A stretch of DNA of 9,094 nucleotides from Colimorpha sp034178965 (lineage in GTDB: Bacteria > Bacteroidota > Bacteroidia > Bacteroidales > P3). Position numbers and translations under genes: made by a program. The DNA is taken from positions 1 through 9,094 of the forward strand of contig JAXFQM010000020.1 of the NCBI GenBank assembly GCA_034178965.1. The letters run 5' to 3'. Below, in pieces: positions 1 to 5,743 of the stretch; position 1 is the stretch's first letter; every line of letters starts with the position of its first letter. The notes under the pieces were generated by a model that saw only the letters and a program-made list of their open reading frames with translations, was not told the DNA's origin and did no database searches.

Positions 1-293
1 CGGGGCAGCAAAAAGAACGAAAATCCCGCGTAGGTTTGGCCTACAGTGCGGTCTATTTCCACGCCTCGGTATTCGAGGAACTCGGCAATTTCGTGTGCGG
101 TGTGGCATGGTGTGCCCTCTGTGAAGAGAGCGTTAGCAGCACCGGCCACAAGCAACTTGGGCTGGTAGGCTGCACCGGCATCGAAATAGAGGTCTATTTT
201 TAGGATTTCCAGGTTCGGGTCGGGGAAAAGGCTTATCCCATCTCGCCTTTCGGGTGCAAGCCCGGAAAGGTCTATGGCGTTGATGTCGAGCAT
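1..293 (-). CDS. M16 (insulinase/pitrilysin-like) family protein, N-terminal fragment, zinc motif lost
   Basis: Only the first 97 codons are present; the gene runs off the left edge. Residues 30-75 read like the start of an M16 domain: a beta strand (KIDLYFDAGAAYQ), then a helix ending FTEGT, then HTAHEIAEFLEYRGV, the usual place for the helix after the active site. In active M16 enzymes the helix carries HxxEH. Here the aligned stretch is AGAANALFTEGT, so both zinc histidines and the glutamate are replaced. By family knowledge such members act as non-catalytic partners of an active M16 subunit, as in mitochondrial-processing-peptidase-like pairs. No signal peptide is visible from the chosen ATG (MLDINAIDLSG), which is preceded by an A-rich run typical of this phylum. 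It lies 13 bases after the receptor stop, so the two are probably one operon. Whether a catalytic partner follows cannot be seen. Confidence 0.8.
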   Translation of the reverse strand, partial: MLDINAIDLSGLAPERRDGISLFPDPNLEILKIDLYFDAGAAYQPKLLVAGAANALFTEGTPCHTAHEIAEFLEYRGVEIDRTVGQTYAGFSFFLLP

Positions 294-300
294 GGCGGTA

Positions 301-309
301 TTATTATTA
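301..309 (-). other. Triple tandem TAA stop of the receptor gene
   Basis: Reading the minus strand, the last codon TTC is followed by TAA TAA TAA in frame. The following A/T-rich bases lead directly to the M16 start codon. Tandem stops act as a read-through safeguard; the same A/T run may also serve as the unstructured initiation region of the downstream gene. Confidence 0.9.
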
Positions 310-2799
310 GAAGTCTATTGTCAGTTTCAATGAAACCTGTCTGCCAGTGAGTTTGTTTGGGACGGGATAGTAGAGACTGTTGTAGTCAGAAATCCAAATG
401 TAGGATACCTCGTTGTCGTAGTCAAGGAGATTGAACACGTCCAGCGACAGCCACACAGCGGCGATGTTGCGCAGGGGCATCCAGTTGCGTATCCTGTCGA
501 ATTTGGTTAGTTCAATGCTGTTTCCCCAGTCCACGCGCACATAGGGTTTTAGACGGAAGATGCGTTCCGTGTGTCCTGAAAAAGGCGAATTGGCGGGTAG
601 TCCGCTGGCGGCCACAAAGTTTAGGCTCATCTTCCAGAAGGGTACACGTGGTACATAGTCTTGGAAGAACACCTTGAAAGAGATGCGCTGGTCTGTGGGG
701 CGCGCCAGCCAGCCGAGGGTGTCGCCCAAAAGGTCCTCCCTCGTCTGCATCAGGCTTAGGCTGGCCCATGACTCCGCGCCAGGAACAAATTGGCCGTTCA
801 GCCGCACGCTGAGACCGACGGCGTAGGCCACGGCATCGTTGTTGGCATCGTAGCGCATGCGCAGATTTTCGATGCGGTAGGGTGTCAGATGGGTGATGTA
901 TTTGTAATAGATGTCTGTGGTAAGACGGAACGGGCGGTCCCAAATTTTGAGGTCCCAGTCCAAGGTGCCTGTGGCTTGGTAGGAGTTTTGCGGGCGCAGG
1001 TTGAGGTTTAGGCTGCCATCGTCGTGACGATATTCGCGATAGAATGGGGGTTGTATGTACAAACCCGCAGCGAGGCGCAGCAGGATGTTTTTGTTGGTGC
1101 GTGGACGCAGGCTTGCACTGGCGCGCGGGCTTACCAGCAGGCGGTGTGAGATGCTTTCGTATCCGGCTGGCAGGGAGGTGTCGGCCGAAAGGCCGTAAAG
1201 TTGTGCACGTAGGCCGGCGGTGACGTTCACAAAGTCGCCATTTTGCGTGCGAAAGTTTTGTTCACGCATCGCATAGCCCATCAGACGCGTGTGAGACAGC
1301 ATATTGTGCGCTGCACAGAAGTTTTGTAGCACGGGACTTTCGGGCACGGTGTCGTCCACGCCAGCCTGGTGGTGCACGAAAGGAAAGGAGAACCCGGCAC
1401 TATCCACCCATTTCCATTCTCTCACGCGGTCGTCTACGCGCTCGTGTTGCAACTTTAGTCCCATTTTCCATGTGGAGTGCTTCCCGTAGGTCAACGCACT
1501 CAACTCAGAGGAAAATATTTGTGTGCGCATGTGGTTGCGCGCATGTTCCAAGTAACTGCCTACGCCGCGGTCCACACGTTGGTCGCCAGTGTCCACGGCA
1601 CCGACGTTCAGTTCATAAAGCCAATATTGACTTTGCACGTCATAGATTTCGCTTTCGTTGTTGCATTGTAAGCTGGTTGTCCATTTTGTCCACCAATTCG
1701 GGTGGGGGTGGTAATTGAATGCCACGGCACCCAACGCGGTGCGGTATTGGTCGCGTTCTTGTCCATCGAAGTAGACGTCCAGTTCCAATGTTTGGAAAAA
1801 GCCGCCGAATGTAGTGGCCTGGCTATCTGGTGATATGCCATACACGTTTCGGGTTAGCAGGCCCAGCACGTCCACGCTGAACTTTTCGTTTAGCGTGTAG
1901 CCTGCCAACACTTGCAGGTCGGTGTAGTGGGTGTGGTAGGTTCCCTTGGTGTCGAGCGAGCGGAAAAGATATTGGTTGCTGCGTAGCCGCAAGCCTGTGG
2001 CATAATACATGTTGCCCGTGTTTCCCCTCACGGCCACGTTGGCGCCCAAGGGCGATACGCTGGCCGTGCCGCCGAAGTGTTCCACCAGTCGAAGGTAACT
2101 CACGTCCAAAACCGATGACATCTTGTCGCCATAACTGACATCGAATCCGCCAGGGGAGAAGTTGACACGGTCCACGAGGTCGGGGTTGACGATGCTCAAG
2201 CCTTCTTGTTGTCCGCTGCGCACCAATATGGGGCGGTATGCCTCCACGCCGTTGATGTAGACCAGGTTTTCGTCGAAACTGCCTCCGCGGACGGAATATT
2301 GTGAACTCATTTCGTTGTTTGAGTTCACGTCGGGCAGGGTTTTCAGCATGGCCTCAATGCCTCCGGCGGGGCCTGTCATGTGCTGCGCGTTTATTTTTTC
2401 GAGACGTGTGAATGAGTTGGTTCTTCGGCCCTCGTCCACTATTTCCACCGTCTCCAGCACGGGGGGCAGCAGAAAAAAGTCGAGCGCCACCACGTTCTTT
2501 CCTTTCAAGTAAACCAGTGTGTCCACCGTGGCGTATCCCACAAATTGGCAGCGCACGGTGGCGGTGTCGGTGGCGGGAACCGAAAAACTGTAACGTCCGT
2601 TCCAGTCCGCCGCGCCGCCCAGAACTCTACTGTTCCCCTTGTGGTGGGGCAGCGAAACGTTGGCCATGGGCAGCGTTTCGCCGCTCCCCCTGTCGCGCAC
2701 CACGCCCCGCAGGAGGGTTTGCGCGTCTGCGCCCCCTGCGGCGTAGAGCAAAAGAAAGCAGGCGGTAAAGGCACCCCGCGAAAAAGCATTCAAACGCAT
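307..2799 (-). CDS. TonB-dependent outer-membrane receptor with carboxypeptidase-regulatory-like N-domain
   Basis: An 830-residue outer-membrane active transporter, energised by TonB-ExbBD; the ligand cannot be read from sequence. A signal peptide spans about residues 1-26 (hydrophobic CFLLLYAAGG, likely cut ADA|Q). Residues 29-112 form a CarboxypepD_reg-like beta-sandwich (GVVRDRGSGETLPMANVSL ... WNGRYSF). A possible TonB box lies near ETVEIV (116-121). The plug covers about 125-235, with SQYSVRGGSFDENLVYINGVE and YGDKMSSVLDV. The rest is a beta-barrel ending in LKLTIDF, with a terminal aromatic residue as expected for barrel assembly. This is the CarboxypepD-plug-barrel type common in Bacteroidota. 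It is shorter than typical SusC proteins (about 1000 residues), and no SusD gene is adjacent, so a glycan-uptake role is not supported. It is followed closely by an M16-family gene, which hints at a peptide or protein ligand, but that is inference. It ends in three consecutive in-frame TAA codons. Confidence 0.93.
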   Translation of the reverse strand: MRLNAFSRGAFTACFLLLYAAGGADAQTLLRGVVRDRGSGETLPMANVSLPHHKGNSRVLGGAADWNGRYSFSVPATDTATVRCQFVGYATVDTLVYLKGKNVVALDFFLLPPVLETVEIVDEGRRTNSFTRLEKINAQHMTGPAGGIEAMLKTLPDVNSNNEMSSQYSVRGGSFDENLVYINGVEAYRPILVRSGQQEGLSIVNPDLVDRVNFSPGGFDVSYGDKMSSVLDVSYLRLVEHFGGTASVSPLGANVAVRGNTGNMYYATGLRLRSNQYLFRSLDTKGTYHTHYTDLQVLAGYTLNEKFSVDVLGLLTRNVYGISPDSQATTFGGFFQTLELDVYFDGQERDQYRTALGAVAFNYHPHPNWWTKWTTSLQCNNESEIYDVQSQYWLYELNVGAVDTGDQRVDRGVGSYLEHARNHMRTQIFSSELSALTYGKHSTWKMGLKLQHERVDDRVREWKWVDSAGFSFPFVHHQAGVDDTVPESPVLQNFCAAHNMLSHTRLMGYAMREQNFRTQNGDFVNVTAGLRAQLYGLSADTSLPAGYESISHRLLVSPRASASLRPRTNKNILLRLAAGLYIQPPFYREYRHDDGSLNLNLRPQNSYQATGTLDWDLKIWDRPFRLTTDIYYKYITHLTPYRIENLRMRYDANNDAVAYAVGLSVRLNGQFVPGAESWASLSLMQTREDLLGDTLGWLARPTDQRISFKVFFQDYVPRVPFWKMSLNFVAASGLPANSPFSGHTERIFRLKPYVRVDWGNSIELTKFDRIRNWMPLRNIAAVWLSLDVFNLLDYDNEVSYIWISDYNSLYYPVPNKLTGRQVSLKLTIDF

Positions 2800-2822
2800 A
2801 ATATATTAACGCCAGTGACAAG

Positions 2823-2830
2823 CAAATATT
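2823..2830 (-). promoter_or_regulatory. Candidate -7 promoter box for the TonB receptor gene
   Basis: The minus strand reads AATATTTG, one mismatch from the Bacteroidota primary-sigma -7 consensus TAnnTTTG. It would place transcription start about 15-20 bases before the receptor ATG at 2799. No convincing TTTG-type -33 element is seen at the usual spacing, so this is only a candidate. Confidence 0.35.
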
Positions 2831-2861
2831 GTGTAGGCAACATTTTTTTCCAGCACAGTGC

Positions 2862-2890
2862 AATAATAAGGATTAAACGGCGTTATTATT
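2862..2890. repeat. Inverted repeat AATAATAA / TTATTATT in divergent intergenic region
   Basis: Eight bases at 2862-2869 and their exact reverse complement at 2883-2890 flank a 13-base spacer. The right arm lies 4 bases before the ATG of the 183-residue gene, inside the 95-base region between it and the divergent receptor gene. It could be an operator or a weak A/T hairpin in the leader, or chance in an A/T-rich spacer. Confidence 0.4.
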
Positions 2891-2894
2891 TCAA

Positions 2895-3446
2895 ATGAAG
2901 AAATTGTATTTTTTTATGCTTGCCTGCTTGGCGATGCCTATTTGTTTTGCTCAAAAGACGACGGGCGAGGGGCTGTCGATGACCTTCACGTCGCAAACCG
3001 AGGCCAAGTTCTTCATCTACCTCAACGGACAGTTGCAAAACAAAAAGTCAACGGGCAGCATCACCCTATGCAACCTTGAGGACAAACGCTACCATGTGCG
3101 CATTGTGATGGATGACCCTTTCGAGATAGCCGCCACCGCCACCATAAGGCCCAACAAGGACAAAACACAGTATGCTGTGCTGTTCAATCCAGTGCGCGAA
3201 CGCATATACGTGAAACAAGGCAAGGACAAATGGGAGGAGGGTGGATGGTATGGCGAGCCTTTTGCAGACACAGAACGCAATAAGGAAAATGAGCTGAGGC
3301 AATTAAAGGCAAAAGACGAGGAAAAGGCTGCCAAGAAAAGAGAAAGGCGACAATCCCGTAAGGAGCAAGTTGAACAAGCCGAAAATCATGGCACGACGGG
3401 CAAGGACGTGAAACAAAATAAAACACCAATCATAGTAGAAGACTAA
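2895..3446 (+). CDS. Exported 183-residue protein of unknown function with charged C-terminal tail
   Basis: The first 19-20 residues form a signal peptide (KK, hydrophobic LYFFMLACLAMPICFA, cut before Q20). Cys17 is not in a good lipobox, so it is probably not a lipoprotein. Residues about 28-108 look like a small beta-rich domain: MTFTSQTEAKFFIYLNGQLQN, then CNLEDKRYHVRIVMDDPFEI and YAVLFNPVRERIYVKQG. This resembles the N-terminal region of some Bacteroidota proteins that carry DUF4476, but no DUF4476 follows. Residues 125-175 are very rich in K, E, R and Q (KENELRQLKAKDEEKAAKKRERR) and probably form a free helix or coiled coil. It is followed after 3 bases by the MORN-repeat gene, so they are likely co-translated. 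The start fits an A/T-rich leader. No clear promoter box was found upstream. Function is unknown. Confidence 0.85.
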   Translation: MKKLYFFMLACLAMPICFAQKTTGEGLSMTFTSQTEAKFFIYLNGQLQNKKSTGSITLCNLEDKRYHVRIVMDDPFEIAATATIRPNKDKTQYAVLFNPVRERIYVKQGKDKWEEGGWYGEPFADTERNKENELRQLKAKDEEKAAKKRERRQSRKEQVEQAENHGTTGKDVKQNKTPIIVED

Positions 3447-3449
3447 ACC

Positions 3450-4472
3450 ATGAAGAGAACACTTATCCTATTCACGCTCATGGCCTTTGTGCTATCCGTA
3501 GCGGCGCAGAACCAGATGGACGAACAGGGTCGCCGCCAAGGATATTGGCTGAAGACCGACAAGAACGGCAACAAAATGTTCGAAGGCACTTTCAAGGACG
3601 GCCAAGAGACCGGCGTGTTCACCTACTATTACCCAAACGGGAAAGTGCGCCTGCGTAACACGTTCTCTGTGCCTGGAATCTATTGCCGCCACGAGGCTTT
3701 CGACGAGGAGGGGCGCATGTTGGCGGAAGGCTTCTATAACCAAAAGAACCGAGATAGCGTGTGGCGTTTCTACAACGAAAAGGGCATGCTGGTGAAGATA
3801 GGTTCCTATAGAATGGGCATCAAAGAGGGCGTACAGGTCATCTTTAACAGCGACGGCGATACGGCGGAATACAGCACGTGGCGCGACAACCACCGTGAAG
3901 GGCGTTGGTGGAAGCGCGTAGGCAAGAAGGGCTACATCACGGGAACATACCGCCACGGCGGACCAGACGGGCGCATGGTGGAATATGACGAGAACGGCAA
4001 ACTGTGCCGCGACGGCAATTACAAAAATGGCGAAAAGGAGGGCAAATATCAATACTTCGACAATGGAGTGCTGACGGTGGATGAGCATTGGAGCAATGGC
4101 AACCTCGTCTCCCGCAGCATATTGGCCACGACGCCCAGCGGCAAACAATACGTTGCCACCACCTCCATCGCCTACATCTATCCCCGACAACAGCAGACAG
4201 CTATTTTCCTAATGGACGGCAAAATAATAGTGTGTAACGAGACGGTGGAAACCCTCTCGGACCGCATCGGCTTCGAAAAATTTGTGCTGATTGACCAAAA
4301 AAGCCGCATCATAGCCAATGTGGCGTGCATACAAGGACTAACCCGCACGGCCGACGGTAGGCAGTCGATTGCCCTCGAGCCCAAACCCGCTTTCGAGGTG
4401 TTTCCCTCGGAGGAGACGCAGAAGATGGTGCAGTCGCTCATGCGAGGTGGAGAAGGCATGCCGGAGGATTAA
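3450..4472 (+). CDS. Exported MORN-type (MORN_2/YwqK-like) repeat protein
   Basis: A 340-residue protein with a signal peptide at about 1-19 (TLILFTLMAFVLSVAA|Q). Residues 31-217 hold about eight tandem repeats of roughly 22-25 residues with the pattern G-x-W/Y-x-x-Y/F-x-x-x-G-x-x-x-x-x-G-x-Y-x-x-G, for example KEGKYQYFDNGVLTVDEHW and PDGRMVEYDENGKLCRDGNY. This is the MORN_2 repeat, common in exported Bacteroidota proteins and in the family misleadingly labelled YwqK antitoxin. Copies at about 73-101 and 125-148 are the most diverged. Residues 218-340 are a different, non-repeat region that I do not recognise. In characterised proteins MORN sheets act as binding or scaffold surfaces, with no enzymatic role. 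It sits 3 bases downstream of the 183-residue exported protein and probably works with it, in the periplasm or at the outer membrane. An annotation as antitoxin would be unsupported here: no toxin gene is adjacent and the protein is exported. Confidence 0.88.
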   Translation: MKRTLILFTLMAFVLSVAAQNQMDEQGRRQGYWLKTDKNGNKMFEGTFKDGQETGVFTYYYPNGKVRLRNTFSVPGIYCRHEAFDEEGRMLAEGFYNQKNRDSVWRFYNEKGMLVKIGSYRMGIKEGVQVIFNSDGDTAEYSTWRDNHREGRWWKRVGKKGYITGTYRHGGPDGRMVEYDENGKLCRDGNYKNGEKEGKYQYFDNGVLTVDEHWSNGNLVSRSILATTPSGKQYVATTSIAYIYPRQQQTAIFLMDGKIIVCNETVETLSDRIGFEKFVLIDQKSRIIANVACIQGLTRTADGRQSIALEPKPAFEVFPSEETQKMVQSLMRGGEGMPED

Positions 4473-4524
4473 CGTGCCCCTTAATGTCAATCTTTCGTAG
4501 TGGAAGGCTATCGTGGAGGAGGGA

Positions 4525-5100
4525 TTACAAACTGTAAGCTACCAATCCCACTGCACCGCTGATGAGCAATAGCCATACGGGGCTGAACTTCGTCTTGAGG
4601 GTTACAAAGAATGCTATGGCGAAAATGGAGCACGAGAGAACGAATTGCATGTTCCAGCCCATTTTGCCGAAGTTAGAAGGAGTGAGCAGCAAGAGGGCGG
4701 CCGCGGCGATGAGTCCCGTCACGGCGAGACGCAGCACGCGCAACACATTGTTAACATCGGCGTTTTCCTTGTGGCTCAAAAGAAAACGTATCACCACAAT
4801 CATAAGGACAAAAGGCACCGTGAGCACTGCCGCGGAGCATAAAGCAGCTCCCGCTGTGGCCACAGGCGCACCAAAGCCAGCGTTGGCCACAGCGGAGTAG
4901 CCTACGTATGTGGCGGCATTGATGCCAATGGGGCCCGGCGTCATTTGGCTAATGGCAACGATATCGGTGAATTCTTGGTTGGTTATCCAGGCGTGCTTCG
5001 TCACCACCTCACCTTGAATGAGCGCCAGCATAGCATAGCCGCCGCCAAAGTTGAAGGCACCGATTTTTAGGAAAGTCCAAAACAGTTGCAGGAACAACAT
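4525..5100 (-). CDS. Short-chain ChrA-family chromate transporter protein, second of a pair
   Basis: A 191-residue inner-membrane protein, half the size of full ChrA (about 400 residues, two homologous halves). It has the N-terminal motif FGGGYAMLALIQGE (18-31), the signature SQMTPGPIGINAATYVGY (51-68), and several hydrophobic segments (about 78-107, 120-140, 151-168, 173-190). In characterised short-chain pairs, such as those of Bacillus, both proteins are needed for chromate efflux; in bacteria not exposed to chromate the natural substrate may be another anion. The same frame is open up to 5292, but that stretch overlaps the upstream ChrA gene and would add non-membrane, unrelated residues; the ATG at 5100, leading straight into the conserved FLQLFWTFLKIG, is chosen. 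It lies 11 bases after the upstream partner's stop, so the two form an operon. Confidence 0.9.
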   Translation of the reverse strand: MLFLQLFWTFLKIGAFNFGGGYAMLALIQGEVVTKHAWITNQEFTDIVAISQMTPGPIGINAATYVGYSAVANAGFGAPVATAGAALCSAAVLTVPFVLMIVVIRFLLSHKENADVNNVLRVLRLAVTGLIAAAALLLLTPSNFGKMGWNMQFVLSCSIFAIAFFVTLKTKFSPVWLLLISGAVGLVAYSL

Positions 5101-5111
5101 GGCGTGGAAAG

Positions 5112-5684
5112 TTAAGGCCGTTTTTTTCGAACAGTGGTTTGAGAGGGGCGCCGCTGGACAACCTTGCCGTAGAGGTAGCCAAGCAGGCCAGCGGCAAGCA
5201 CTATCAAGATAGGTGACACGCCCAACAACCAAATGAGCCCTGCCGCCGCAATGGGTATCCAAGCGTTGCGCCACGTGATGCCAGCCGTGCATGCCATGTT
5301 GAAAACTGGGGCTGCTATCAAGGCCGCCACGCAGGGGCGTAGGCCCATGAAGATCCTTTCTATAGCCACGTTACCGCGAAAGAAACGGAAGAACATGGCC
5401 AAAAGAAGGATGATGGCGAAAGGAGCCGCCACGTTGCCCGCCACGGCGCACAAAGCCCCTCGCTTGCCCTTTAGGCGATATCCCACCGCGCAGGCCATGT
5501 TGCCGGCGAATACCCCTGGCATGGCTTGCGACACGGCCAACAAGTCCAAGAAGTCCTGTTGTGACAGCCAGCCCTCTTTCTCCACGATTTCGCGTTGCAT
5601 AAGCGGAATCATGGCGTAGCCGCCACCAATGGTGAAAGTGCCTATTTTCATGAAAATTTTAAATAAGTCGCAATATTTTACCAT
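5112..5684 (-). CDS. Short-chain ChrA-family chromate transporter protein, first of a pair
   Basis: A 190-residue inner-membrane protein homologous to the next gene. It begins DLFKIFMKIGTFTIGGGYAM, then IPLMQREIVEKEGWLSQQDF, and has the signature SQAMPGVFAGNMACAVGYR (52-70). The proline after PG, found in the partner (TPGP), is Val here (MPGV), so the two halves are asymmetric; they probably form a heterodimer of antiparallel units, as proposed for the paired family. Hydrophobic segments lie at about 75-101, 114-135 and 142-171. The C-terminus is strongly basic (QRRPSQTTVRKKRP), as expected for a cytoplasmic tail. It is the first gene of a two-gene operon and diverges from the TerC gene across 59 bases, with a consensus-matching -7 box in front. 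Confidence 0.9.
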   Translation of the reverse strand: MVKYCDLFKIFMKIGTFTIGGGYAMIPLMQREIVEKEGWLSQQDFLDLLAVSQAMPGVFAGNMACAVGYRLKGKRGALCAVAGNVAAPFAIILLLAMFFRFFRGNVAIERIFMGLRPCVAALIAAPVFNMACTAGITWRNAWIPIAAAGLIWLLGVSPILIVLAAGLLGYLYGKVVQRRPSQTTVRKKRP

Positions 5685-5710
5685 TTTCCTCGTTATCTTA
5701 CATACGTAAA

Positions 5711-5718
5711 TTATTTTG
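5711..5718 (+). promoter_or_regulatory. Candidate -7 promoter box for the TerC-serine dehydratase operon
   Basis: The plus strand reads TTATTTTG, one mismatch from TAnnTTTG, 25 bases before the TerC ATG. It directly abuts the opposite-strand box at 5719-5726, and the shared centre is the palindrome TTTGCAAA (5715-5722). The -33 element is not obvious. Confidence 0.4.
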
Positions 5719-5726
5719 CAAAGATA
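5719..5726 (-). promoter_or_regulatory. Candidate -7 promoter box for the ChrA pair
   Basis: The minus strand reads TATCTTTG, an exact match to the Bacteroidota -7 consensus TAnnTTTG, 34 bases before the ATG at 5684. This implies a leader of about 25-30 bases. A clear TTTG -33 element is not seen at the usual distance; it would fall at the start of the divergent terC gene. Confidence 0.55.
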
Positions 5727-5743
5727 AGAAGATAAATTGAGAT

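Larger units (their letters stand above)
5693..5735. repeat. AAGATAA direct repeats with an inverted copy, operator-like
   Basis: AAGATAA occurs at 5721-5727 and again at 5729-5735 (8-base period). Its reverse complement TTATCTT is at 5693-5699, 21 bases from the first copy. They bracket the two candidate -7 boxes in the chrA/terC intergenic region. They could be regulator binding half-sites or chance repeats in an A/T-rich spacer. Confidence 0.35.

Noticed and set aside
3492..4190. Minus-strand open frame (232 codons) opposite the MORN gene
   Set aside because: Antisense to a repeat protein with clear periodicity; its alternating hydrophobic composition reflects the complementary codons, and no family features are visible.
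3450..4472. Reading the MORN protein as the antitoxin of a toxin-antitoxin system
   Set aside because: The YwqK antitoxin label is attached to many MORN_2 repeat proteins; here the protein has a signal peptide and its partner is also exported, with no toxin-like domain.
4473..4524. Possible terminator between the convergent MORN and ChrA genes
   Set aside because: Only a weak 5-base A/T pairing (ATTAA with TTAAT) is found, with no GC stem or T-run.
5101..5292. Upstream extension of the second ChrA gene to a 255-residue protein
   Set aside because: The extra 64 residues overlap the first ChrA gene in another frame and do not resemble membrane protein; the conserved start is at 5100.
5685..5743. 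A yybP-ykoY manganese riboswitch before terC
   Set aside because: Only 59 bases separate the two genes, and the predicted leader is about 20 bases, too short for this element; no matching conserved loops were seen.
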